Positions 42,843 to 52,896 of a stretch of DNA of 64,000 nt are shown in pieces (positions within the stretch are counted from its first letter, which is position 1; every line of letters begins with the position of its first letter). Below the pieces are notes generated by a model, which saw nothing but the letters and a program-made list of their open reading frames with translations, was not told where the DNA came from and made no database searches. Made by a program: the position numbers and the translations under genes. Source of the stretch: Isochrysis galbana (Eukaryota > Haptophyta > Isochrysidales > Isochrysidaceae); the NCBI GenBank assembly GCA_018136815.1, contig CM030931.1, forward strand, positions 8,544,557 to 8,608,556. Direction: 5' to 3'.

Positions 42843-43873
42843 GGCCGATCGACTGGGGGTTGAGGGTGGGGTTGGGTGAGGGCAAGAGGCGCGAGGCAAT
42901 CCAGAAGTCTGGCGAAGGGGGAAGAGGATGAGAGCGTGAGACAAAAGAGGAGAGAGAAGGGAGAGCGCAGCACACTCTCTCGCCCAGCGAGAGAGAGTGC
43001 GCGAGGAAGAGGGAGAGGTAAGAGAGGAGAAGGAAAGAGCGAGAGCGGGAGCGCGAGAAGAAGAGGAGACAAGAGGGGAAGGGCAAGCCGAGAGATGGGA
43101 CGAGACGAGGATGGAGGAGGCGAGGAAGTGGTGGGGGATGGCTCGCCGCCAGAAAGGGGGTGGTGGGGAGGAGAGGCGGGGGGGAGGGGGGGGGGGAGAG
43201 GAGAGAGAGGGGGCAGAGGGGGAAGAGAGAGAGAGAGAAAGAAGAGAGAAGAGACGTCTTTTAATAGATATACGGAAGGAGGTATGAAGGAAGAGAGAGT
43301 AGAAGGGGAGCGAGGGGGCTCGACCGGATGATGATGGCATTTCGGAAGTCAGTAGCTCTAGGGCTCTAGTGTGTACGAAGTACTCTATATTCCTACTGTT
43401 TGATACAATACGTGGTTGATTGTGAGCGGAGAGAGACGGCGGGCGAGCCTCCTCCGAAAAAAAAATACGGCGCGCGCATGCCTTGCATGCGGATAGCAGC
43501 GGTCGCAGGCAGTGCTCGAGTGGAGGTACAAGGAAAGGAAAGTAGGTGGTAAACCAAAGAAGGCGCGTTCACTTTTTCAGGCGGAGAGGCGGGGTGAGCA
43601 AAGTACTCCTACGGCCGTGAGTTGGGTGTGTTCGCGGCACACAGCGGCGCGGGGTGGCGTTCCGTTCCTTTGAGTTGAGCGCCGAGGAAAATTTCCAAGG
43701 TTGGTCTTAGACAGTGAACTTTAGTTTACGCAAGTGAACGCCAACGGAGCAGCGACGCGCGAAGACCGGAGGAAAGAAAGAAGGTAGCAGGTAGCCCCCC
43801 CCGCGGGGGAGGAGGGAGGCGCCGCTTCGCCCTTTCCTCGCCGCCGCGCGCCGCTAGCCTTGCCCCAACCAAC
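42843..43873. other. Bestrophin 5' flank, GA-rich, and spacer
   Basis: From 42900 to 43330 the plus strand is almost pure GAGAGG/GGGGA sequence, likely 5' UTR or promoter of the minus-strand channel. No gene is supported in 43340-43873. Confidence 0.55.
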
Positions 43874-45115
43874 TTGGGCCGGGCCAGAGTTTCGCAAAAA
43901 TTTTTGTAAAATTTGGGTCCGTCAACGAAAAAAAATTTTTGACCGAAATTTGGGTGGGATTTGGTTGGGGCAACGGGACCCCGCGGCCGCGGCAGCGAAA
44001 TTTGGGCGTGTTGGAGCGATGGGCGGCCCGCCGGCAGGAGCAGGAGCGCCTCAGGAAGCGGCCAAGACGCGGCGCGGTGCAAGGCGAGGGCGGCGGCGAG
44101 GGCGGCAATGGTAGCTCGGAGCAGCACTCCCATGATCCTCTCCCGGAGGAGGTGATTGAGTCGGACGAGATGGGGGAAGAGAGCGCATTGTCGTGCACGA
44201 ACAACGACGACGACAGCCACGTATCGGAAGAGGTTGCAGAGGAGGAGGAGGAGGAGGAGACCAACTCGGAGGACGAGCTCGAAAGGGAGATGCAGGAGGA
44301 TGGGACGACACGGGAAGACAGAGAACGACGCAGCCGTGCAGGTGGAGGTACGGAAGGCCAGGCCACACCCTCATCCCCATCCCCATCTGCGCAGGCGACC
44401 TTCTTGCCAGGACAACTTGCAATTCACACATCGGTGGGCGAGTGTGAGGTGGCTGAGGCAGCTCGCGACGACGGCCGGGTGCGAATAGTTTGGGAGGTGA
44501 AGAAGGGCGCTGGCGCGGCAGCCACGATGGAACGCAAGAAGCGCTGGGTGCTCACGTCGTCCCTTCAGAAGGTTGGCTTGCGTCGTTCTCCGCGGCTCTC
44601 GGGGAATCCCCAACCGCAACCGCGTCGCGGCATCTTCGGCGCGGAACTGCCTGAGATGGCGGAACACGAGCGTGAACGCAAGAGGAAGCTCAAGCCACCA
44701 GCGGGTGTCCGCGGGCGGCAGGCTGGCCCGCGGACAACAAAAGAGTCCAAGGTAAGCGCTGGCGCAGCGCATCCGTGAATTTCCCGAACAATCGCTTCGT
44801 GAGTCGGGAGGACTGCTCTTTTGTGCGGCATGCAAGAAGACCTTGCCCAACATCAAGAGTCAAGAGCTCGATCCGTGCACACGTGATGTACGCCTCTCAC
44901 ATCACAGCCGCCTCAGACCTAATGTGCCTCAGCCACACCTTGTCAAATGCAGGTGCACACATCGATCTCCCATTGGTCGATGAGTGGATGACGCCGTGGC
45001 TAGAATTGGTTGGCGGCCGTGATCCCCACCGTGGCGCTCAATCTGCATGGGCACAAATGGTTGCGCCGCAGACTGTTCCCGGGTTTAGTTCGGTCCGGTG
45101 GTGGTCGCGCGCGGA
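43874..45115 (+). pseudogene. hAT-like transposon, left end and broken transposase
   Basis: The left terminus TTGGGCCGGGCCAGAGTTTCG (43874-43894) is a variant of the 21-bp inverted end of the complete element at 59880-60390. Downstream frames encode an acidic Glu/Asp-rich domain (EEVAEEEEEEETNSEDELER, then REDRERRSRAGG), a FLPGQLAIHTSVGECEVAEA segment, and RRSPRLSG. After a frame change comes a BED-like finger, IREFPEQSLRESGGLLFCAA then CKKTLPN, and after another CLSHTLSNAGAHIDLPLVDE then WMTPWLELVGG, a pattern I associate with hAT-type transposases. The element breaks off near 45115. No intact start was found. Confidence 0.6.
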
Positions 45116-45268
45116 AATTTGCTTCGTCTTAGCGTTTACGTTTAGTTTTAGTTTTGGCTTCTTTCTTTGTTTGCATGGTGAGTGGTGTCCGGAAGAGTCT
45201 CGATGTGTGACGCCGGCTCGTGCGGTGCGATGTCGCGCGTATCTCGCTCTCAAGACTCCGTTATTGTT

Positions 45269-45325
45269 ATGCGCACGCACGGCGTCCCCGTGGGGGGAAA
45301 CGATGCACATCGGGACGGCGTGCGC
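45269..45325 (+). repeat. GC-rich hairpin repeat, single copy
   Basis: ATGCGCACGCACGGCGTCCC then CGTGGGGGGAAACGATGCAC. Same core as the three copies at 22.5-22.86 kb, with one G-to-T change in the inner palindrome. Confidence 0.7.
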
Positions 45326-45349
45326 CCCCGCCGCTCCCGCTCATGCCAT

Positions 45350-45959
45350 CGGTTTCCTATGCGCGCCCGAAGGCCCTGACATCATCTCGGAATCCGTCCT
45401 CATTGACTCCCTGAGCGTCGAGATTCACAAGAAGCCCGCCCCTCGCCCCTCCGAGATGCTCTTCCCAGACGGCACGACCCTCGCCCTTCGCCGCGCCCAC
45501 GGCCTCTTCTACATCGACATCGTCTTCCACCCGCCCCACGCCACGGACGCCCCAGTCGCCAACGCCGCCTCCCTCCTCAACGCCAGCGACTCCGCGCTCC
45601 TCTGGGCCGCCCGCCTCGGCACGGACTCGGCCGGCCTCGTCGCCACGTAACCTCGCCAACATGCGCGTCGGCTCGCTGCGATCGGCCCCTTCTCGAGCGC
45701 GCCACTTCATGCGCCGATACCACACGCTCCTCCAGCGCGTCGCCGCCGGCGAAGTCGCCCTCCGCCACGTCGGCACAGAACACATGGCGGCCGATTTCCT
45801 GACGAAGTGGCTACCCAAGCGCAAGCTCGATGCATGCGTTCGCTACGCCACCAACGCCTGGGCCCATGCCTCCGCCTGAATCACTCGGCCCCGTCTCCCC
45901 TCTCCCCGCCTTCTGCGATGCGCGCGCCGCCCCGACACCGGCTCTCGCATCGGGGGGGG
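45350..45959 (+). pseudogene. Ty1/copia remnant: pre-integrase region joined to RNase H end
   Basis: 45350-45650 reads a copia-like stretch ending ASDSALLWAARLGTDSAGLV, the GAG-pre-integrase motif (W-x-RLG). After a stop, 45661-45879 reads RRYHTLLQRVAAGEVALRHV then GTEHMAADFLTKWLPKRKL, the end of copia RNase H. Integrase and reverse transcriptase, normally between them, are gone. A G8 run, likely polypurine tract, lies at 45952-45959 and a TGTCGCGGG start of a 3' LTR at 45960. So the element has lost about 3 kb of its middle by deletion. Confidence 0.7.
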
Positions 45960-46250
45960 TGTCGCGGGTAAAGGGGGGGGCCTTGTACACTTCCCCCTCG
46001 TTTGTTCCAATTTTAGGTCTTCCCGCGCGACTCCCTCTCCGTCGCCGCGCCCCAACCCCCTTCTTCCCGTATCGTCCCGTATCGGTCCGCCCCCCCTCCC
46101 CTCTCCTCTCCTCTCCCCGGCTCCCCCGCCGAAGCCCTTCCTCCTCTCTCCCCTCCCGTCTCTCCCCGAGTGCTTCCTTGAGTTTCCGGCCCCCTTTTGT
46201 CTAGTTCTTTCCCGCGCGATTCCCTTCCCCCCCGCGCGTGACGTTTTCCC
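45960..46250 (+). repeat. Probable 3' LTR of the copia remnant (right border not seen)
   Basis: Begins TG directly after the G8 tract, as expected for a retrotransposon LTR. The sequence is pyrimidine-rich (CCCCTCTCC repeats at 46085-46150). I could not find a CA end with target duplication or a matching 5' LTR. Confidence 0.4.
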
Positions 46251-46463
46251 CCTGTGTCTTGACTACGCTTTGCGCCACCGCTCGAGCGCTCCCTGTGCCC
46301 CCTCGTCCGTCCCCCGTCCCCGTTCTCGTGCTGCTACACCCCGTGACGGCTGAGCGTGCGCCCATGTCTTCGGCCCCGTCCCCGCACGCTCCCTCGGCTC
46401 CCCATTGCTCACCCCCCATGCTCCAGTCGGGCCTTACATCTCATGTTACAGTTCATCCTCCAC

Positions 46464-47110
46464 TCACACCCAGTCGCACCACAGCCACAGCTCCACTTGA
46501 TCCACAACAGGAGGATTCGGTTTTGGGTCCGACTGCGGGTCCGCTCGCTTGCGCGAGGGTAGCGTGGGTTGTTGGGTGGGTTGAGGTGGGGCTTGCTGCT
46601 TCTGTGCTGGCTGCTGTGCCATGGGTCCAGCCGCTTCGGCGTACGATTTCTGGTTGGTGTTCTTTGAGAGGTTGGAGGCCGAAAAGGCCCCCAAGATTGA
46701 TTGTTGTGTGAAGTGCCCGCCCACGAGGGGTGCACTGATGGTAGGAGTTGCCACCATGGGGGTGACAGCAGTGCTGTCACCCACCATGGGGAGTCCTTGT
46801 TGGGGTGGCAAGGCGGCATTGGCAGGAGGCAGGGTCAGAGACTAGCCCTGCTGATCTGCAGGGAACAGGACTCTGCCTGTTCCCTGCTTCTGGTGGTGTT
46901 GGGGAGGCGAGGGCGGGAGGATCATGTCGACGTCACTGTCTGTGAGGGGGGCAGCCTGCGAGCGCTTCGGCTCCGGCGGCTTGGGGCGGCCCCGGTGGGG
47001 CGTCGTGGCGGCGGGGGGCTGGGAGGTGGGAGCGGTCGGCGCGCGCTCCATCGCTGATACTATAACGATAGTTTTGTTGATGTCCCATAATTGATAATTG
47101 ACGGAACGGG
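46464..47110 (-). pseudogene. LINE-type ORF1, 5' part with leader
   Basis: Starts ATGGAGCGCGCGCCGACC at 47051 after a leader AACAAAACTATCGTTATAGT that holds a variant of the CAATTGACGGAACG motif. The frame reads PKPPEPKRSQAAPLTDSDVD then MILPPSPPQ, has one TAG, and shifts into a Gln/Pro/Ala-rich stretch with NQKSYAEAAGPMAQQ; SYAEAA is common in LINE ORF1 proteins. The PEPKRSQAAPLTDSDVDM block also occurs at 11700-11783 (-). No zinc knuckle seen. Pseudogene fragment. Confidence 0.55.
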
Positions 47111-47289
47111 AACGACACCTTCGCGCGGAGAGTGCGGATCTGCGCAGCTGGGAGGCTGTCTCCCAGTAGGCCTCGAGCCTCTAGCCTCTCCTCGAGCCAT
47201 TTCCCAGCTTCCACAGCCCCCCAGAGGGCGAAGGACACACGGCGAAGGGATTGCGCCGGCGCGAGGAATTGGCCGCCCACGTAGTATTG

Positions 47290-47345
47290 TAGAGTCTACC
47301 GACCTAGCAGTAGGTGTTAGCCCTGAACCTTCGGGTGGTTTTTTT
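47290..47345 (+). repeat. Hairpin/T-run element end (copy 6)
   Basis: CCTAGCAGTAGGTGTTAGCC then CTGAACCTTCGGGTGGTTTTTTT. The hairpin is ACC-TTCG-GGT, a UUCG-type tetraloop, where other copies have ATC-TTCA-GAT. It sits 210 bp upstream of the ankyrin gene. Confidence 0.6.
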
Positions 47346-47556
47346 CTTTCCCACCCCCTCCACTTTCCTGTAAAAAAAAGTGTGGGTGGCCCTCTTTCTT
47401 ACTTTTCGGGACTGATCAATCAAGAGGTCTTCCCTCCTCTCCGTCACCGTGTGAAGAGGCCGCCTGACTGAGCCAGAGCCCTCACCCTCGCGCTCCTTCT
47501 TGCCTGCCACTCTCTCTCCCTCCCATCTTCCCTCCCTCTGCCGCACCGGGTCATCA

Positions 47557-48732
47557 ATGCATGGCTGCGAACTACTGAGCGCCGCGATGGCGGGTGACGC
47601 AACACTTGTCAAGCGTCTGCTCGACTGCAATGCCGACCCGAACGAGTGCAATCCGGCCGATGAAGTCACGCCGCTCATGTTCGCCGCCAATAACGGAGAC
47701 ACCGAGATGGCGTGGAATCTCGTGCAGGCGGGCGCACGATTGAACGCGGTCGACCAGAATGGCCTTACTCCACTCATTATGGCGGCGCGCCATGGGCACG
47801 CTGAAGTCGTGCAGATGCTTTGTGGCTGCGGCGCTGACAAGGACGCTCTCGATAAGGAGGGCTGCTCAGCACTTACGATTGCTCGCGAACAGGGTCACGT
47901 GGAGGTCGAGCATATTCTAGGAACTGAGCCGTCAGGCGTGTCAAATGATCCCGAAAGGCTGCGCCGGGAGGCCTTGGCACGCACCGCTGCTGCGCGCGTT
48001 GAGGCCGAGGCGCTCGCGAATCCGCCACCGCCCCCTGAGCTTGAGGCCGAAACTGGACCCGATCCGTACGCGCAGCGTGTCATAGTCATTGAGCACATTG
48101 CCACATTCCGGACCTCGCTCACAAAGTTCGCGTGGGAAAAATACCGTGCAGCCATAGCGTGCCTAGCCGGAGTGAACATTTCAGAAGTGTTCCTAACGCC
48201 TGAACCGGACACAAAGACGGTGCGCCAACCCCTTCATGCCCTCACATTAGCCACTATAGGTATTACGAGGACCCACAATCGCATGTCAGATGTGCATTAT
48301 GAGCATTGCAAGATATGCTGACACAGCTGCTCTCACTCAATTTTGTAGGCGATGGTGGCCCACTCCACCATTCTGGTACGTACTAAGGGAGGTATTGTCA
48401 AAGAGATGACCATACCAATTGCAAAGGCGTTGAAGCAACGAGAGGTGCTCGAGCACATGGCTGGCTCGTCGCCACTTGTCGGTGCTGCGCGGGTAGAGGT
48501 GGTTGGAGACGTGTTGGATGTGGCGCGTGAGATTGAGCCGTGTGTTGCGGAGCTTGAAGCTTTGCAAGAGGAGTATCAAGAACTGCAAGACGCTTTCGAG
48601 GCTGCGCGCCGTGAAGCCACAATGGCCGAGATGAGCCGACTAGCAGCGCAAGCCATCATCTTGTTGCGGAAGACGCGGGATTCTGTTCGGAAAGTGTCAT
48701 CCGATCACCGTCGACGTCGGGCATCGAGGTGA
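47557..48732 (+). CDS. Ankyrin-repeat protein, two exons
   Basis: Exons 47557-48219 and 48349-48732 (ACG|GTGCGC donor, TTGTAG acceptor, phase 0) give 348 residues. Four ankyrin repeats cover residues 2-125: ELLSAAMAGDATLVKRLLDC, VTPLMFAANNGDTEMAWNLV, LTPLIMAARHGHAEVVQMLC and CSALTIAREQGHVEVEHIL. Then an Ala/Arg/Glu linker with five prolines and a helical region (RVIVIEHIATFRTSLTKFAW). Exon 2 adds about 127 residues, mostly helical and possibly coiled coil (EIEPCVAELEALQEEYQELQ), ending in a basic SDHRRRRASR. Ankyrins bind proteins; partner unknown. Start: first in-frame ATG after a T/C-rich leader. The donor site is inferred; reading on in frame gives a stop about 100 bases later. Confidence 0.82.
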
Positions 48733-49163
48733 TGATGGCTCAGGGGCTCCTGCTCGTGTGGGCATCACCCCGATGCCAACCGCAACCAAACGATGATCCG
48801 TGACCATGATCGTTTACCCATGGTTGTGAGATGCTGGTGACCACGGCACTCTGCTCCCTATTTGCTCCCGCGCTCTCTCGCGCGCGTGCCGTGCCCTAGC
48901 TCTAGCAGCGCCAGTATCGCTTCAGCCTAAGCGCATATATGGCCCAACGTGGTTGGCTTCTGCCGTCATCTCGTGCACTTGTGGCCTACACTCCATCTTC
49001 CTATTGTTTGGGCGTGGACTGTCGTGCTGTGTGTGGCAACTGACCGTTGCTTATGTGAATATGAACAGACACGATTGAGCCCTCCCTAGCAATAGGGCCA
49101 CTCATGGTGGAGAGGTTGGGGCCTAATAATAAATAATTTCAACTAACTTTATAGTTGGTCGCC
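48733..49163. other. Spacer; nothing recognised
   Basis: Ordinary mixed sequence between the ankyrin gene and the LINE ORF1 start. The last 25 bases (TTTCAACTAACTTTATAGTT) resemble the leader of the other ORF1 copies. Confidence 0.45.
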
Positions 49164-50020
49164 ATGGAGCGCGCCGCCGCTCCCCCCCTCTCCTTCGGGC
49201 CCCCCGCCGCGGGCGCCCCCACAGTACCCATGGAGCTGTCGCTGGTCGCTGGCGAAGCGGCCGCGTCCGCCCGCAGAGGCCGAGCAGGTGAGCGCGACCC
49301 CGGTCGCGCCGCACGGCCCGTGGCCCCGGCCACACCAGCCAAGGCAGCCATGCTGGCCCACCTCATGGTGGGCCACAAGCCACAAGCTGTGGAGAACAGA
49401 GGACCAGCATCAAACGAAAAGAGCCACACATCCACTGGGCATGCCTTATGGCAGATAGATGCCCCTCCCACCTTGGGAACGGCCGCGCAGCCCCGGCAGC
49501 GCGGCCCGAGACCGGATGGCCCTTATGAGCACCACATTCAAAACAAGACCAATACGCACCAGAGCACAAACCCACCAACACCAAAGCACACGACCACATC
49601 ATGTCGCGAAACCAGGGAGGCGTCTTGTGACGCACTCCTCTCCCGCCTACCAGCTACTCTCTCAGACCTAGCCACAGCCTCACCATCCCCGACTGTCCCT
49701 GCCACTCAGGAGCCACCCTCCGATGAGGAGAAAGGCGAATCTGAGTCGGACGCCACATACGACCTATCCTTCCACCAAGAGGGGGACTACAACTTCCAAG
49801 ACGCCACAATCTATGCTGCGATCGTAGAGCTCCTCTTGGAGCTCGAGAGCTCGAAGGAGTCGACCCGGAGCCGGACTTTTGGGCCCGCTCCATTTGCGGA
49901 CCATGGCACAAAGTGGTTAACGAAGATTGCGCACAACAGTTCAAAGAGCGCTATGGAGAAGTTACCACTCTCCGCATCAACCAAATCGACATCACGGTCC
50001 GCATCAAGATGGAATTCCGG
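49164..50020 (+). pseudogene. LINE ORF1, near-complete but frameshifted
   Basis: Begins ATGGAGCGCGCCGCCGCTCC. The N-terminal 170 residues are Ala/Pro/Arg-rich; then EEKGESESDATYDLSFHQEG and YNFQDATIYAAIVELLLELE. At about 49860 the sense moves to another frame: EGVDPEPDFWARSICGPWHK, VNEDCAQQFKERYG, TLRINQIDITVRIKMEF. The copy at 14.2-14.5 kb (-) encodes the same chain in a single frame (FQDTTVYAAIVELLLELEGV, FWARSSKGPWHIGVNEDCAQ), which proves the frameshift. No zinc finger is visible. It is the first ORF of a non-LTR element whose 3' ends are scattered in this window. Downstream it runs into copia sequence. Confidence 0.65.
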
Positions 50021-50472
50021 TCGTCATGTCGAGTTCTTCCCTTGCGAGAAATCTTCATTGTCCCCGCGTCATGAGCCCGTCTCTTCTTCTTTGGTTCTCG
50101 AACCATACGGGTCGAAGTCTCCCGGGGAAGAGAGCCTCGTGGGTCCCCCCCCTTCTTCAAAAGAGAGTCTTTCCGAGCCAGTTCTCCCCTCCTCTCGCCT
50201 CTCCGCGCCGACGGTCGAAGTTCCGCCGCCTCTTCGGGCCTCCACTCACACCCCGTCAGCTGGAGCTGGAATGGGTCCTCTAGCCTCGTCCGTTGCTCCC
50301 CCCCCTTGGGAGACGGGCTCGCAGAGGGCGCAGGCGAAAGGTCTAAGATTCCCCCCCCGCGCGGAAAACACGCCGACCACACCTCCGGAGGGGGAACAGG
50401 AATTCCCCCCCGCGCGCAGAATACGCCGGCAGGAACTCCGGAGGGAGGAGGGCAGGAACCCCCGTTCTTTCA

Positions 50473-50982
50473 TACCTACACAACACCAAATCGCTGTCGC
50501 TAACTTACAGAGGCTCCGCACCCACCATTGAAGTCTACTCAGACGCATCATGGGGTTCCTCCCCTAACCCTTTCTCGGGTCACATCATCATGTACTGCGG
50601 AGCGGCGGTCTCATATTCGGCACGCAAACTGAAGATAATTCCACAATCCTCTGCCGAAGCCGAAATCGCTGCATATACTAATGGAGCCAAGGATCTAAGG
50701 TTCGTTCTTAACGTTCTAGAGTTTCTCGAAGCGGACTACTCTCTTCCGGTTGCTATTCATTGCGACAACTCAGCCACAATCGCTTCGATCAAGAACCCTG
50801 GTGTTACGGCTCGCACTCGTCACTACGAAAATTGGCTTTGGTTTGGCCGCAAGCAATTTCTCGATCTTATCTCTACTCCTTCGTGGCTGTCGACCAACAA
50901 CCAAATTGCCGACATGATGACTAAGGCTCTAGAAAAGGGAAAGTTCGTTTCGTTCCGCAACAAGTCGCTCGGATCATTTTAG
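50473..50982 (+). pseudogene. Ty1/copia RNase H domain
   Basis: The frame reads YLHNTKSLSLTYRG, then EVYSDASWGS (catalytic Asp), SYSARKLKIIPQSSAEAEIA (catalytic Glu), IHCDNSATIASIKNPGVTAR (third Asp) and IADMMTKALEKGKF-stop region at 50982. All landmarks of copia RNase H are present, so the domain itself looks intact. The reverse transcriptase that should precede it is absent; upstream is Pro/Ser-rich sequence and a GC-rich duplication (about 50345-50465). The polypurine tract and LTR lie 240 bp downstream. Confidence 0.85.
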
Positions 50983-51218
50983 CGACTTGTCGCACTTCCG
51001 CATGTCCCACCGGTCAACCTGCAAACTCTCTTAGAGTTGACAGGCCTCATGCCGTAGTGGAGCCATTACGCCTTTATCGGCCTAATGAGAATCCTTCGTC
51101 GGCCTATGCGTCATCTCGCTTGAGCTCGATTCAGTCCTGACGTATGCTTGTATCTTTCATTGGGAATGACGTCGGATGGGAAATAGGGATTCGCCTTTGC
51201 GCCTTTGCCTTTGGCGAT

Positions 51219-51435
51219 GGGGGTGGGGGAGTGTCAGAGTTTTCTTGTTGTCCTGGTTTAATCCTAGTGCTGAGGGACCGTGCCTTATCGGCAACGGAGC
51301 CCCTACCCCGCGATGGGGGTGTGCGCGGTTGGTGCATGGCTCGTCCGGTGTATGTGGCTAGGGATGCTAGCCAACAAGACCTCTTACAAGACTACAATTT
51401 CTAACGATGATGACATACTGATGAAAGTCGGTAGT
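51219..51435 (+). repeat. Polypurine tract and start of the copia 3' LTR
   Basis: GGGGGTGGGGGAG at 51219-51231 is followed directly by TGTCAGAGTTTTCTTGTTG at 51232, the expected tract-LTR junction. A diverged LTR piece (CAGAGTTTTCTTGTTGCGG, AGAGGGACCGTGGCTCATCG, GCAACGGAG) occurs at 56597-56665. The right LTR border is not defined; the G/C-rich stretch after 51470 is outside it. Confidence 0.65.
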
Positions 51436-51636
51436 CTATTCTAAAAATGTCCTCGTCCCTCGTCTTGTGCAACCCTTCCCCCCCCCCCCCCCCCCCCCCC
51501 GGCCCCCCCCCGGCCCCCTTCCCGCGACGGCCCGCGTTATCGTGCCCTCGCACCCCCCCGGCCCGCCCTCACCCGCGCCCCCCCCCCTCCATCTCTCTGT
51601 GCTCTTCCCTTCGTGTCTCACTCCACGCGCGAGCTC

Positions 51637-52896
51637 ATGAGCGAGGGCGTTGCGGCGGCGAACTCCGTGGCCAAGGGCGAGGGGCCGAGCAATGAGCACG
51701 AGAAGGCACTTGACTTTGCCAACTACTTCTCCTCGTATGGCTATATCTACCATCAGAAAGAGATGTTGCAGGCGAGCGCGCAAAGCTCCTCAGGGGGGCA
51801 AAGGCGGAGGAGAAGGGGGTTGGCGAGCGTAAAGGAGCGGCTGGGGAAGCCTGCGGTCGCCGCGCTTCCCCGCCATAACCAAGACATCGCGGCGGGCCTG
51901 CACATTTCAGTACCTGGCAGCTCCCCTCCGCACGCGCAACTTGTACTCACACCACCGTCTGGCACAAGCAGGATTGCATCCGGATGGACAGCTACCGCAC
52001 GGCCATCCTGGGTAATAAGGAGTGCTTCCAGGGTAAGGCGGTTCTCGACGTCGGCTCTGGCTCGGGGGTCCTTGCCATCTGGGCTGCGATGGCTGGCGCA
52101 CGCGTTGTATTTGCTGTGGAAGCGACGAGCATGGCCAAGAATGCACGCAGGCTCGCTGAAGCCAACGGAGTGAGCCATATCATCCAAGTGTTTCAAGGAT
52201 ATATGGAGCAGGTGCGCGCTGGCTGGCACGGGTCAGACAACGTCGCCATCAAAACATTCTTCACTCGCATTCGCACTGGGAGTAGGGCCTCAACTTTTTT
52301 GTAAAGCACTGGCGATGGATACGATGTGTAAGCACTCTGAATACTCACCCGGGCCTGGCTCAGTGCTATTTCGACCACTCTGAGTCTTATAGCATCCTCT
52401 TGGAGTGTAGTGTGTGCTGGGTACACGGTACGTTCGATCGCAAATCTAAGCCTGTGAAGGCCGTCCGCCTGATGCACTGCTTTCGCCTCATTAGATCCAA
52501 CTGCCCGAGAAGGTGGACATCATCATCTCCGAATGGATGGGTCACTTCTTGCTGCGTGAGAGCATGCTTGACCCTGTGATCTGTGCGCGCCAGCGGTGGC
52601 TGAAGCCAGGCGGTGCTTGCTATCCTTCCGAAGCCAGCTTGTTTCTCGCGCCATTGCAATCATCTCTTTACCTGCCCAAGCTTAATGAGTATGAGAAGGA
52701 GGTGCAGAAGCAGCCATCACACGTCACAGCCCTAGCCTAGATCGCACCATCGGCGTGAGAGGATACTGCATCAAGCAGGCGGACTGGCTCGTGCGCACTT
52801 ATAGGCTTAGGGAAGGTTTAATGGAAGCGCTGTTCTTTCCTCACTCGGTAGATCACAAGTTGGTCCTCATTCAAGGAGTACATGCGGACCGAAAAT
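51637..52896 (+). CDS. Protein arginine methyltransferase, PRMT10-like, N-terminal exons (partial)
   Basis: Exons 51637-51771, 51972-52211 and 52495 to about 52701. The protein starts [16 protein letters not shown], then [20 protein letters not shown] (the PRMT double-Tyr start), [18 protein letters not shown], AdoMet motif [27 protein letters not shown] (acidic ribose binder), the double-E loop [13 protein letters not shown], and RWLKPGG with FLAPLQS. Order and wording match plant PRMT10. The first intron would use a GC donor (CAG|GCGAGC) with a CAG acceptor; the others are GT-AG. Beyond 52701 the frame is unclear, and the N gap begins at 52897. The C-terminal half is found at 97-864 on the minus strand. 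Role: asymmetric dimethylation of protein arginines, in nucleus or cytosol. Confidence 0.9.

Noticed and set aside
42843-43340. N-terminal extension of the second bestrophin
   Set aside because: 166 residues of Ser/Leu/Pro low complexity encoded by GA repeats; the ATG at 42842 has better context and precedes normal sequence.
44775-45650. Single 291-codon ORF as one gene
   Set aside because: It joins three unrelated pieces in frame: hAT transposase part, a GC-rich hairpin repeat and a copia fragment.
49440-49570. CFECGAHKGH as a gag zinc knuckle on the minus strand
   Set aside because: Spacing is not C-x2-C-x4-H-x4-C and it is antisense to the ORF1 frame.
52755-52880. [20 protein letters not shown] as the next PRMT exon
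   Set aside because: Expected PRMT wording after the FLAPLQS strand is absent; it may be intron or another exon, so I left it unassigned.
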